Positions 44,401 through 52,221 of a stretch of DNA of 64,000 bases are shown here, in pieces; position 1 is the stretch's first letter, and every line of letters starts with the position of its first letter. This DNA comes from Albimonas sp963977235. GTDB taxonomy: Bacteria > Pseudomonadota > Alphaproteobacteria > Rhodobacterales > Rhodobacteraceae. The stretch is from positions 1-64,000 of the forward strand of contig NZ_CAXBOD010000006.1 in the NCBI RefSeq assembly GCF_963977235.1, given 5' to 3'. The notes under the pieces were generated by a model. That model was not told the origin of the DNA. It searched no databases and saw only the letters and a program-made list of their open reading frames with translations. The position numbers were made by a program, and so were the translations under genes.

Positions 44401-44463
44401 ATACTCGATCTGCACCCGCGGAGCGCGGTTGCGGGCGACGAATTTCTGACCGCTGGCGGACAT
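41401..44463 (-). CDS. Composite T6SS sheath protein: TssB - linker - TssB-like - TssC-like - acidic repeat tail
   Basis: A 1020-residue protein in one open frame. Residues 1-156 are a full TssB (VQIEYDVELYGAQKTVQLPF, PNTLTGEGSLPVDLTF, LTYMDGKAGAEDLIARL), clearly close to the separate tssB in this locus. Residues 160-400 are an Ala/Pro/Asp linker with AFAALR-type repeats. Residues 403-500 look like a second, diverged TssB (FRIAVLGDFSGR, IRLDIDTLDSVIARF). Residues about 550-865 follow TssC (LHHPDFQAVESAWRSLELL, LRLPYGRRTEPVEPFDFEEF) but stop where TssC would continue into its C-terminal domain. Residues 911-1020 are an acidic tail with three SELDDLLASL-like repeats. It follows clpV after 161 bases. 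Confidence 0.85.
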   Translation of the reverse strand: MSASGQKFVARNRAPRVQIEYDVELYGAQKTVQLPFVMGVIADLAGKSAAPQPSVADRRFLEVDVEGFDDRMRAMRPRVAFAAPNTLTGEGSLPVDLTFERMEDFAPAAVAGRIAPLAAMLEARTQLAHLLTYMDGKAGAEDLIARLIADPAALGALVGAGSETAGGAAGGAAVGADEALDALRAAAPVAAPTQTPDDDAAFAALRKAPRAAPQDPSDEASAALSDLRRVGEATPPADASDPLGEAFAALRDVAPQAPAGAGEEAVAQAALDGLRATGAAAAPAAGELETDLESLFADVADRGGAGGAAEPPAPHVPSPAPSGQPAPGAPRPGLRNAGDAPATPATPAPLRDDAPAPLRDDAPAPLARDADNVDASPASVRDDGPPQAPFGRLSLPRPEAIERPVFRIAVLGDFSGRANRGERETGAALAARAPIRLDIDTLDSVIARFATTLVLPLGADGAGIEAPLDGLDALHPDDLYEAVEMFEGLAGLRARVARGEAAALAEAQGLAGDPPPPPPVARPRGGVLPSGGALSDFRALIGDPAGAPACASPADALIARIVAPYVQAAPDPRQESLQAALDAALSGAMRAVLHHPDFQAVESAWRSLELLARRAGGGGRVEIALHDLSAEEWAADLAAQEDLSQSGLFGMLAEAPRLDEGRGALSAVIGLYTLDETPAHAALLARMARIAAWIDAPFVAAIAPEVIDTPLRERAPEAARAWDALRALPAAGYVGLAVSSFVLRLPYGRRTEPVEPFDFEEFATREGMQGMLWANPALLSAILMAETAARTGPAKMRLGEIMTLDDMPLHHGVDDHGDPVALPCTERLLDTSAAAKVVERGLIPVLSLKGRNVVRQGSFQSLIGRDLAGPWASAPGDVVDAEPGGMAPPAARAPEDAPPAEADPETGADAAMSELDDLLAGLEEGAALEAEASGAEASGAEDDGLSELDGLLASLSVEEGAPEAASPATPEATDPDPEDDGLSELDDLLASLGEDDAAPEGEAEDDDEMDPDLAALLKDL
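43367..43414. repeat. Two tandem copies of a 24-bp unit in the linker of the sheath fusion
   Basis: 43367-43390 and 43391-43414 are identical 24-base units, followed by a diverged third. They encode PLRDDAPA on the minus strand. Being a multiple of three, copy-number change keeps the frame, so linker length may vary between strains. Confidence 0.85.
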
Positions 44464-44624
44464 GGGCGAACCTCCGATCCCGCCCTCGACCGCCCGCTGA
44501 AGGGCGCCCGAAGGCGTCGCACATGTCCGTTTGTGCGCGGAGATCCGCCGAAGGTTCGCGCCCCCGCGGCCCCGCGGAGGATTTTTTGGCTCGCCCCCCC
44601 GCCGGCCCGTCAGTCGAAACCGCG

Positions 44625-47306
44625 TCAGTCGAAGGCGTAGACGAACTCCCCCCCCGCCACGTCGACCCCGACCCGCGCGATCGCCCGCCCCTCCATCAGG
44701 CGCGAGAGCACCTCGGTCGAGATCGCGGGCAGCAGGGTGTTGGTGACGATCGCGTCGATCATCCGCCCGCCGCTCTCGAGCTCCCGGCAGCGGTCGACCA
44801 CGGTCTCGACCACCGCGTCGCTCCAGGTCAGCGGCGCGCCCCAGGCCTGCGCCACACGGGCCCGAACGCGGTCGAGCTGCAGGCGCGCGATCTGCGCGAT
44901 CATCGCGGGCGACAGGGGGTGATAGGGGATCGCGACCAGCCGCCCCAGCAGGGCCGCGGGGAACACCTTCAGCAGCGGCTCGCGCAGGGCGGCGGCGATG
45001 GCCTCGGGCTCGGGCAGGAGCTCGGGGTCGGCGCAGAGGTCCATCACCAGCTCCGAGCCCACGTTCGAGGTCAGCAGGATCAGCGTGTTTCGGAAGTCGA
45101 TCCGCCGGCCCTCGCCATCCTCCATCACGCCCTTGTCGAAGACCTGGAAGAAGATCTCGTGCACGTCGGGATGGGCCTTCTCGACCTCGTCGAGCAGCAC
45201 CACCGAGTGGGGGCGCCGGCGCACCGCCTCGGTCAGCACGCCCCCCTCGCCATAGCCGACATAGCCCGGCGGCGAGCCCTTCAGGGAGCTGACGGTATGC
45301 GCCTCCTGGTATTCGCTCATGTTGATGGTGATGACGTTCTGCTCGCCGCCATACAGCGTCTCGGCCAGCGCCAGCGCCGTCTCGGTCTTGCCCACGCCCG
45401 AGGAGCCCGCCAGCAGGAACACCCCCACCGGCTTGGAGGGATTGTCGAGCCGCGCGCGCGAGGAGCGCACCCGACGCGCGATCATCGCCATGGCGTGGTC
45501 CTGCCCGATCACCCGGCGCGACAGATGACGCTCCAGCTCCAGGACGGTGGCGATCTCGTCCTTCATCATCCGGCCGACCGGGATCCCGGTCCAGTCGGCG
45601 ACCACCGCGCCCACCGCATGCGCGTCCACGATGGGCAGCATCAGCGGCGTCTCGCCCTGCAGGGCGGCCAGCTCGGCTTGTGTCTTGCGCAGCTCGGCCA
45701 TCGCCACGTCGCGCGAGGCGCCGGCAAGCTGCGGGCGCGGGTTTTCCGCGGCGGCGGCGTCCACCTCGCAGCCGCTGCGCCGCAGGCGGGCGCACAGGTC
45801 GAGGACGCGCTCGACCACCGCCTTCTCCTCCCCCCATCGGGCCTCGAGCGCCGCGAGGGCCGCCCGCCCTTCGGCGAGGCGCGCCTGCGCGTCCGCGCGC
45901 CGGGCGGCGACGTCGAGGCCCGCGGCCTCGTCCCGGCCCACGATCTCGAGCTCGGTCTCCAGCAATTCGATCCGGCGGCGGGCGTCGTCGACCTCGGCGG
46001 GGACCGCGTGCAGGCTGATCGCCACCCGCGCGCAGGCGGTGTCGAGCACGCTGACCGCCTTGTCGGGCAGCTGCCGCGCGGGGATGTAGCGGGCCGAGAG
46101 CTTCACCGCCGCCTCCAGCGCCTCGTCGAGCGCCTGCACCCCGTGGTGACGCTCGAGCATCGCGGCGGTGGCGCGCACCATCGCGATGGCGCGCGCCTCG
46201 TCGGGCTCGGCCACCTGCACCACCTGGAAGCGGCGGGTGAGGGCGGGGTCCTTCTCGATATGCTTCTTGTACTCGGCCCAGGTGGTGGCGCCGATGGTGC
46301 GCAGGGTCCCGCGGGCGAGCGCGGGTTTGAGCAGGTTGGCCGCGTCCCCGGTCCCCGCCGCGCCGCCGGCGCCGACCAGGGTGTGGGTCTCGTCGACGAA
46401 CAGGATCACCGGGGCGGGGCTTGCCTGAACCTCCTCGATCACGGCGCGCAGGCGCTCCTCGAACTCGCCCTTCATCGAGGCGCCGGCCTGCAGCAGACCG
46501 ACGTCGAGCATCAGCAGCCGCGCCTCGCGCAGCGCCGGCGGCACGTCCCCGCGGGCGATGCGCAGGGCCAGGCCCTCGACCACCGCGGTCTTGCCGACGC
46601 CGGCCTCGCCGGTGAGGATCGGGTTGTTCTGCCGCCGGCGCATCAGCACATCGATGGCCTGGCGGATTTCCTCGTCGCGCCCGATGATCGGATCGATGGC
46701 CCCCTCGCGCGCGCGGGCCGTCAGGTCGGTGCAGAAGCGGGCCAGCGCCTCGTCGCCGCGGCCCCGAGGAGCAAGCGCGCCCGAGGCCTCGCCCGGCTCG
46801 GCCCGGGTCGCGACGGGGCCCTGCCCCTCCTCGGGCGATCCGGCGGTCAGTTCGGCGAAGCGCTCGGCGAGCGTGTCGGCCCTCAGGCCCGCGAGTTCGG
46901 GCGAGAGGCTTGCCAGCACGTTGCGCAGGCCCGGGGTCTTCAGCATCCCCAGCAGCAGGTGGCCGGTGCGGATCCGCCGCGCGTCCATCGCCAGCGAGGC
47001 GTAGACCCAGGCGCGCTCCACCGCGTCCTCGACATGGGCCGAGAGGTCGGAGATCGCGCTCGCCCCCCGCGGCAGCCCGTCGAGCGCGCGCACCAGCTCG
47101 GTTGCGATCTTCCCCGCATCCAGCTCGGCCCCCCGCACGATCCGGTGCAGGTCGCTGTCGGGGGCCTGCAGGATCTGGTGGAGCCAGTGGGCCAGCTCGA
47201 CATAGGGATTGCCCCGCATCCTGCAGAACACGGTGGCGCTTTCGATGGTCTGGAAGGCGAGCTTGTCGAGCTTGCCGAACAGGGCGACGCGGCTGATGGC
47301 GGTCAT
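44625..47306 (-). CDS. clpV: T6SS sheath-disassembly ATPase ClpV (TssH)
   Basis: An 893-residue AAA+ unfoldase that recycles contracted sheath. The N-domain (1-160) is followed by the first AAA module with Walker A GEAGVGKT (233-240), the coiled middle domain (about 430-520), and the second module with Walker A GSSGVGKT (634-641). Length and the short middle domain are those of ClpV rather than ClpB. Two candidate sheath substrates are made here, canonical TssB/TssC and the fusion protein encoded just downstream. Confidence 0.93.
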   Translation of the reverse strand: MTAISRVALFGKLDKLAFQTIESATVFCRMRGNPYVELAHWLHQILQAPDSDLHRIVRGAELDAGKIATELVRALDGLPRGASAISDLSAHVEDAVERAWVYASLAMDARRIRTGHLLLGMLKTPGLRNVLASLSPELAGLRADTLAERFAELTAGSPEEGQGPVATRAEPGEASGALAPRGRGDEALARFCTDLTARAREGAIDPIIGRDEEIRQAIDVLMRRRQNNPILTGEAGVGKTAVVEGLALRIARGDVPPALREARLLMLDVGLLQAGASMKGEFEERLRAVIEEVQASPAPVILFVDETHTLVGAGGAAGTGDAANLLKPALARGTLRTIGATTWAEYKKHIEKDPALTRRFQVVQVAEPDEARAIAMVRATAAMLERHHGVQALDEALEAAVKLSARYIPARQLPDKAVSVLDTACARVAISLHAVPAEVDDARRRIELLETELEIVGRDEAAGLDVAARRADAQARLAEGRAALAALEARWGEEKAVVERVLDLCARLRRSGCEVDAAAAENPRPQLAGASRDVAMAELRKTQAELAALQGETPLMLPIVDAHAVGAVVADWTGIPVGRMMKDEIATVLELERHLSRRVIGQDHAMAMIARRVRSSRARLDNPSKPVGVFLLAGSSGVGKTETALALAETLYGGEQNVITINMSEYQEAHTVSSLKGSPPGYVGYGEGGVLTEAVRRRPHSVVLLDEVEKAHPDVHEIFFQVFDKGVMEDGEGRRIDFRNTLILLTSNVGSELVMDLCADPELLPEPEAIAAALREPLLKVFPAALLGRLVAIPYHPLSPAMIAQIARLQLDRVRARVAQAWGAPLTWSDAVVETVVDRCRELESGGRMIDAIVTNTLLPAISTEVLSRLMEGRAIARVGVDVAGGEFVYAFD

Positions 47307-47318
47307 CGGGGGCCTCTC

Positions 47319-48368
47319 TCAGGCGAGGGTCGAAGGGTGCGGCGCGCCGCAGCGGGCCGAGGGGCGCGGCGCGCCCAGGTGCAGGTCGTCGGCGTCGCGC
47401 GCAGGCCGGCGGCCGATCCAGGCGGTCATGCCCAGGCGAACGCCCCCGCCCAGCGCGGGGGGCGGGACCGCCTCTCGCCGCAGCGTCAGGTTGAGGTCCC
47501 AGTCCAGCGCCTCGCCCGCGAAGGCGCGCACGAGGGCGGCGAGGCGCCGAAGGCTCTCGCCCCCCGGCAGCAGCCGCTCGTAGTCGGGCAGCGACAGGGG
47601 GCCGATGCGGATCCGGAACCTGGCCTCGCGCGACCAGACCTTGGCCCCGAGGTTCGCGTCCCGCCCCAGCGCCGCGCTCCCCAGACGGCCGCGGTCGTGG
47701 GGCTCGAGGTGCAGCCAGTCGCCGACAAAACTCTCGATCTCGACGGGCGCCTCGAAGAACCGCGAGAGGATCGCGCTCAGCCCGCTTTCCGAGCGCGGCG
47801 CCGCGGCCAGCAGCCCCGCCAAATGCCGCCGCGCGAGATCGGGCATCGCGTCGCGATCCACGAAGCCCTCGCCCAGATGCCCCGACAGCGCCGCCACCTT
47901 GTCCCCGAACGGATCGTCGTCGGCCCGGTCGAACGAGGGCGCGGGCTGCCCCGAGGCCCAGGCCCGGTAGAGCAGCGACAGCATCCGGTGGTGGAACACG
48001 TCGGCAAAGGCCGTGAAGGTCGGATCGCGGTGATTGCGCAGCCGGTCGCGGGCATGTTCGGTCAGGTGCAGGGGCAGCGGACCGTTGGGCCCGAACAGGC
48101 CGAAGAACCGCTGGGTCAGCCGGTCGGGCGCCTCGCCCTCCCCCGCCTCGAACCCCGCGACGGTCGAGGGCGGGAAGGCCAGCTCCGCCTCCTGCCCCAG
48201 CCGCACCGGATCCTGCGCGGGCCGGGTCGAGCGCCCCAGCCGCGGCCGCTCGGGATGCGCCGCCTCGATCAGGCGCAGGGCCTGGTAGACGTGATGGGCC
48301 TGGGGGTCGTCCGACAGCGCGGTCAGGCGCGTCAGATCAGGACCCGGCGGCCGCTTCTGGGCTTCCAT
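47319..48368 (-). CDS. tssG: T6SS baseplate protein TssG
   Basis: A 349-residue TssG, part of the baseplate wedge with TssE, TssF and TssK. Typical blocks are HHVYQALRLIEAAHPERPRL, RFFGLFGPNGPLPLHLTEHA and HRMLSLLYRAWA. The ATG at 48368 lies inside the 3' end of tssF (37-base overlap), a common arrangement for this pair. It ends 12 bases before clpV. Confidence 0.92.
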   Translation of the reverse strand: MEAQKRPPGPDLTRLTALSDDPQAHHVYQALRLIEAAHPERPRLGRSTRPAQDPVRLGQEAELAFPPSTVAGFEAGEGEAPDRLTQRFFGLFGPNGPLPLHLTEHARDRLRNHRDPTFTAFADVFHHRMLSLLYRAWASGQPAPSFDRADDDPFGDKVAALSGHLGEGFVDRDAMPDLARRHLAGLLAAAPRSESGLSAILSRFFEAPVEIESFVGDWLHLEPHDRGRLGSAALGRDANLGAKVWSREARFRIRIGPLSLPDYERLLPGGESLRRLAALVRAFAGEALDWDLNLTLRREAVPPPALGGGVRLGMTAWIGRRPARDADDLHLGAPRPSARCGAPHPSTLA

Positions 48369-50206
48369 CGGGCGATCTCCCCGCGTTGCTGGGACTGGAC
48401 GACGGTCTCGGTGAAACTGTTCAGCGTCACGTACCTGGCGAAGAACGCCTCGAGGACCGCGCCCAGCAGGCAGCACCCGGCGCCCTCGAAGAAGCTCTCG
48501 TCGAACCCGACCCGGATCTCGAGGCCCCGCACCGCGGTCGAGAGCCCGTCCTCGGCCATCCGCCGCACGATGGGCCGCGAGGAGACGCTGCGCAGCCCTT
48601 CGAGCTGCTTGGCCGTCGCCTGCCCGCCGATGGACCCGTAAAGCCCCAGCAGCTCGCGCAGCGCCGCCGCCCCTTCCCCCCGGTCGCCATCGGCGATCGA
48701 GAGGTAGTTGAGGCTCAGGTGGCTGACGAGCTGCCAGGCCTGCCGCCCCTGGGCGAGGCTGGGATGCGGGCGCGTGGGCGGCACGATGGCGCGGATCGCG
48801 GCGATCGGCCCGCCGTCGGGGGGGAAGAAATCGGTCTCCCCCGCCCCGGTCGCGGTCAGCAGCGGCAGGTCGCGGTTGGTGCACAGCGCGGTCACCGCGA
48901 GCTGCTTCACGTCCCCCCGCCACGGCGCCTGCGCGCGATCCGACAGGCTCAGCGACAGGTCCGAGCCGAGGTAGGAGGTCCGCACCCCCTTCAGCCGCTG
49001 CGCCTCCGAGCGCTGCCGCAACCGCCGGCGCACCGCGTAGTAGGCCTGATGCGCGGCGCCCGCTGGGGTGAAGTCGTCGGCGCTGTAGAACGGGCGGAAG
49101 GTCACGTCGTCGTCGCCGTCCCCGGCGATCCCGGTGACGCTCTGCAGACGATAGATCTCGTAGTCGAGCGGCGCGGTGCGGTCGACCACGAGCGCATGCT
49201 CGACCTCGGTCGCGGCGACGTGGACCCGGTCGCAGCGCTTCTCGAAGAGGTTGATCGCGGGGGCCGCGTGCAGCTCGAAGCTCTCGGCGCTCAGGCTTTT
49301 CAGCGCCGGCGCGCCCTCCCCCAGCAGGATGTAGAGGTCGACCTCCCCCCCCTCCGCCCGCCGGATCGCGGGCGCAAGGCCCCCCAGCTCCACGAAGAAG
49401 AACCGCTGCGGCATGGCGAAGTATTCCTGCAGCAGACGGTAGCCCTCGAAGCTCTGCCCCGGGGTGGGCAGCAGCGCCTCCTGCGGGTCGAAGCCCCGCG
49501 GGCGGATCGCGCAGCCCAGCGGCTCGGCCCAGTCCGCCCGCCGGTCGGTGGACCGCCCCGCCAGCCCCACGCCGCGGGCCGCCAGCGCTTCATAGAGCCG
49601 CCAGGCCTCGGTCGCGGCGCCGGAGAGGTAAAGCGTCAGCGTGTCGAGCGGCAGCTCCGCGATCGGCGCCCCGTCGGTGCGGCGCAGGCGCAGGCGCACC
49701 GCGGCCCGCGCGTCCGCATGCCAGGCGACCCCGGCCGCCGCCAGCTCCGCGCGGCCCTCGACATACTCCGCCTCCGCCACCTCCAGCGGCCACAGCGTCA
49801 CGTCCTGCGAGGTGGTGAAGCGGCAGGCCGTCTGCTCCCCCTCCAGCACATGCCCGCGCAGGGTCGCGCCGCGAGGCACGAGATAGCCGGCCTCGAGCCC
49901 CCCCTGCGCCGGATCGGGCACGAAGCGCGCCACGGTCATCGAGGGGATCGGCGCCAGGAAATGCGGGTAGACGATCTCGAGCAGGTTCTGGGTGAACTGG
50001 GGGAACTGCAGGTCCAGCTCCAGCTGCACCCGGGCCGAGAGGAAGGCGAACCCCTCGAGCAGGCGCTCCACGTAGGGGTCGAGCACCTCCATCGGCAGGA
50101 TGCCCAGACGCGAGGCGATCTTGGGATAGGCCTCGGCGAACTCGGCCCCCATCTCGCGGATGAAGCCCAGCTCGCTCTCGTAGTGTTTCAGCAGCCGCGT
50201 ATCCAT
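48332..50206 (-). CDS. tssF: T6SS baseplate protein TssF
   Basis: A 624-residue TssF. The N-terminus LLKHYESELGFIREMGAEFAEAYPKIASRLG and the block VERLLEGFAFLSARVQLELD are diagnostic. Two TssF and one TssG form the baseplate wedge core. It starts 4 bases after tssE and overlaps tssG. Confidence 0.94.
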   Translation of the reverse strand: MDTRLLKHYESELGFIREMGAEFAEAYPKIASRLGILPMEVLDPYVERLLEGFAFLSARVQLELDLQFPQFTQNLLEIVYPHFLAPIPSMTVARFVPDPAQGGLEAGYLVPRGATLRGHVLEGEQTACRFTTSQDVTLWPLEVAEAEYVEGRAELAAAGVAWHADARAAVRLRLRRTDGAPIAELPLDTLTLYLSGAATEAWRLYEALAARGVGLAGRSTDRRADWAEPLGCAIRPRGFDPQEALLPTPGQSFEGYRLLQEYFAMPQRFFFVELGGLAPAIRRAEGGEVDLYILLGEGAPALKSLSAESFELHAAPAINLFEKRCDRVHVAATEVEHALVVDRTAPLDYEIYRLQSVTGIAGDGDDDVTFRPFYSADDFTPAGAAHQAYYAVRRRLRQRSEAQRLKGVRTSYLGSDLSLSLSDRAQAPWRGDVKQLAVTALCTNRDLPLLTATGAGETDFFPPDGGPIAAIRAIVPPTRPHPSLAQGRQAWQLVSHLSLNYLSIADGDRGEGAAALRELLGLYGSIGGQATAKQLEGLRSVSSRPIVRRMAEDGLSTAVRGLEIRVGFDESFFEGAGCCLLGAVLEAFFARYVTLNSFTETVVQSQQRGEIARWKPRSGRRVLI

Positions 50207-50210
50207 CGTC

Positions 50211-50708
50211 CTACCCCTGCCGGCTGATCTTGAGATGCCCGGTGGTCACGTCGAGCGCGGTGCGCAGGTAGAGGTCGATGGGCACCGGTTCGGCCCAGAG
50301 CTCGCCGCGGATGTCGAACGAGATCACGGCGCCGGCGCCGACCTTCTCCTGGCGCAGGATCACGTCCAGCGTCTCGGGCAGGATCCGCGGCTCGAACGTC
50401 TCGATGGCCCGGCGGATCGAGCGCTGGATCTCCAGCGCCCGCCCCACCGTGGCGGTGGCGCCCGACAGCTCCCGGATGCCGTAGTTCAGGGTCGAGGCGG
50501 CGGCGTGGGGCGCGGCCTCGAAATCGTGCTCGCCCTCGGCGTTGGAGGTGTTGAGCAGCCACTCGAGGTCGCGCAGGATGATCTCGCGCAGGCGGGTCAG
50601 ATCGATGACCCGGCGCCCGGCGCTCTCCTTGCGCTCGCCCGGCGCATCGTCGGTCAGGCGATCGAGCAGCGAGGGCTGCAGCCGCTCCATCAGCATCCGG
50701 TCAGCCAT
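50211..50708 (-). CDS. tssE: T6SS baseplate protein TssE (gp25-like)
   Basis: A 165-residue gp25-family protein that joins the sheath to the baseplate. Blocks are RLREIILRDLEWLLNTSN, TLNYGIRELSG, and the conserved EPRI motif in IETFEPRILPETL. Length is typical. Its start overlaps the tagJ stop by 8 bases. Confidence 0.92.
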   Translation of the reverse strand: MADRMLMERLQPSLLDRLTDDAPGERKESAGRRVIDLTRLREIILRDLEWLLNTSNAEGEHDFEAAPHAAASTLNYGIRELSGATATVGRALEIQRSIRRAIETFEPRILPETLDVILRQEKVGAGAVISFDIRGELWAEPVPIDLYLRTALDVTTGHLKISRQG

Positions 50709-51534
50709 GGGCGAGGGCCTCCCGCGCGTCCAGCGACAGCGCGCGCAGGTCCATCAGCGCGACCTCGGCCGCGTCGGTCACCAGGATCCGCTGCCCGGGC
50801 CCCGCGACCACCCGCTCCCCCTGCATCCGCCAGCCGGTGGCGGCGGCGAGCAGGTGTTCGGGCGCGGGCGCGGCCTCGCCAAGGTCAAGGGCGGGGGCGG
50901 GGGCGTAGCGGGTGGGGATCAGGCCTACGCTCTCGCCGCCCTCGGCCCAGGTCAGGGTCGCGGGCGTCCAGACCCGGTCGCGCAGGTCGGCGGGCGGCGC
51001 GATGCGCAGGGCGCCGATGGCGGCGAAGGGCGCCCACAGGTAACGGCCGTCCACGACGACCTCCAGCACCGGGCCGAGGCGCGGGTCGGCGTCGGCGATC
51101 CAGGCCAGCGGCGCGCCGTCGAGCTGGCCGGGCGAGACCGGGGCGGCGGCGAAGGCGCGGGCGCGCAGGGCGTCGGCCGCGGCCGGGTCGCCGGCGGCCT
51201 CGAGCGCCAGCGCCTCGACCAGCCATTCGAGCCAGGGCGGCGGCTCGCCCCGGGTCGCGGGGGTTTTGGCGCCGGCGAAGACCGCCTCGCGCCACAGCTC
51301 GCAGGCGATGGCCTCGCGGTAGGCGCGGGCCATGGTCTCGGCCTGCGGATCCAGCGTGGCGCAGGTCTTGAGCTGGACAAGCGCGCGCCGCCACTCGCGG
51401 CGCAGGCACAGAAGCTGGAACAGGAACACGCGCAGACGGGCGTCGCGGGGCGCCTTGCGCACGGCCTCGCTCAGCGCGGCCAGCGCGCCGTCGAGATCGC
51501 CGTCCGCCAGACGGTCTTCGGCCGGGGTCGCCAT
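50701..51534 (-). CDS. tagJ: T6SS accessory protein TagJ (ImpE family)
   Basis: A 277-residue ImpE/TagJ protein, which in other bacteria binds TssB and helps ClpV recognise sheath. It has N-terminal tetratricopeptide-like helices (LRVFLFQLLCLRREWRRALVQL) and the ImpE C-terminal part (DGRYLWAPFAAIGALRI, RDRVWTPATLTW). The ATG at 51534 is used because AGGAG lies 8 bases upstream; a GTG three codons earlier overlaps that site. With two TssB-type sequences in this locus, which one TagJ binds is an open question. Confidence 0.85.
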   Translation of the reverse strand: MATPAEDRLADGDLDGALAALSEAVRKAPRDARLRVFLFQLLCLRREWRRALVQLKTCATLDPQAETMARAYREAIACELWREAVFAGAKTPATRGEPPPWLEWLVEALALEAAGDPAAADALRARAFAAAPVSPGQLDGAPLAWIADADPRLGPVLEVVVDGRYLWAPFAAIGALRIAPPADLRDRVWTPATLTWAEGGESVGLIPTRYAPAPALDLGEAAPAPEHLLAAATGWRMQGERVVAGPGQRILVTDAAEVALMDLRALSLDAREALAHG

Positions 51535-51567
51535 GGAGCGCACTCCTGTCGGGGAGGGAAAGGGGGA

Positions 51568-51607
51568 CCGGGCGCGGGATCCGGTAATCAGAACCGGCCG
51601 CGCCCGG
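51568..51607 (-). terminator. Strong hairpin directly after hcp
   Basis: CCGGGCGCGG (51568-51577) pairs with CCGCGCCCGG (51598-51607), enclosing a second stem CCGGT/ACCGG (51581-51585, 51593-51597). It begins 10 bases after the hcp stop and is followed on the minus strand by TCCCCCTTTCC. It may stabilise hcp mRNA or partly terminate before tagJ. Confidence 0.65.
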
Positions 51608-51616
51608 CCGGGGGGC

Positions 51617-52150
51617 TCAGATGTCGTAGACGGCCGCGTTCTTCACCCGGCTCCACTTCACCTCGCCCTGGCCGCCCTGGGCCTTCTTCATCTTGCCGTC
51701 GGCGCCCTGGCGGAAGTATTCGATCTTCATCGCGCCGTACTGGAAGATCAGGTCTTCCTCGCAGACGTCGTCGCCGTCGGCGCCCGACCAGCCCATGTCC
51801 TGGACCATCACCAGCTTGAAGTGGAACTTCATGAAGGTGGCCCCCGAGGCGCCCGCGGCCCCGCCCGAGCGGCGCAGCTCGATGATGCCCTCGGTCAGGT
51901 GCTTGCCCTCGCACAGCGCGTGGAACAGGCCGCAGGACGCGGTGTCGGTCTTCTTCTTGATGGTGAATTCCTTGAACGTCGCCTTGCCCGCGGCGCCGCC
52001 CTCGGTGTCCGAGCCGATGTCGATCTTGTTCTCGGCCCCGAACTCGAAGGACTTGATGGCGAAGGCGTTCTTGGCCTTCATCGCCTGGTCCTGGACTTCG
52101 CCCACGATGCTGGCCTGCATCGGGAAATACATGAATGCGTCGAACGCCAT
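51617..52150 (-). CDS. hcp: T6SS tube protein Hcp (TssD)
   Basis: A 177-residue Hcp, the hexameric inner tube. Recognisable parts are MAFDAFMYFPMQASIVGEVQD, AIKSFEFGAENK, the FTIKKKTDTASCGLFHALC block and VMVQDMGWSGADGDD near the end. It contains slightly more loop sequence than the shortest Hcp proteins but no effector extension. It lies between tssC and tagJ, with a hairpin just after its stop. Confidence 0.93.
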   Translation of the reverse strand: MAFDAFMYFPMQASIVGEVQDQAMKAKNAFAIKSFEFGAENKIDIGSDTEGGAAGKATFKEFTIKKKTDTASCGLFHALCEGKHLTEGIIELRRSGGAAGASGATFMKFHFKLVMVQDMGWSGADGDDVCEEDLIFQYGAMKIEYFRQGADGKMKKAQGGQGEVKWSRVKNAAVYDI

Positions 52151-52221
52151 GGGAGGGCTCCTTTCAAGAGGGACGTTTCAGGGGGGGACGCGAGGGCGAG
52201 GTCGCCGCTCCCGCGCAGACC

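Noticed and set aside
43362..48641. A 1759-codon open frame on the plus strand
   Set aside because: Antisense to the sheath fusion, clpV, tssG and tssF. Long stop-free antisense frames are normal in this DNA.
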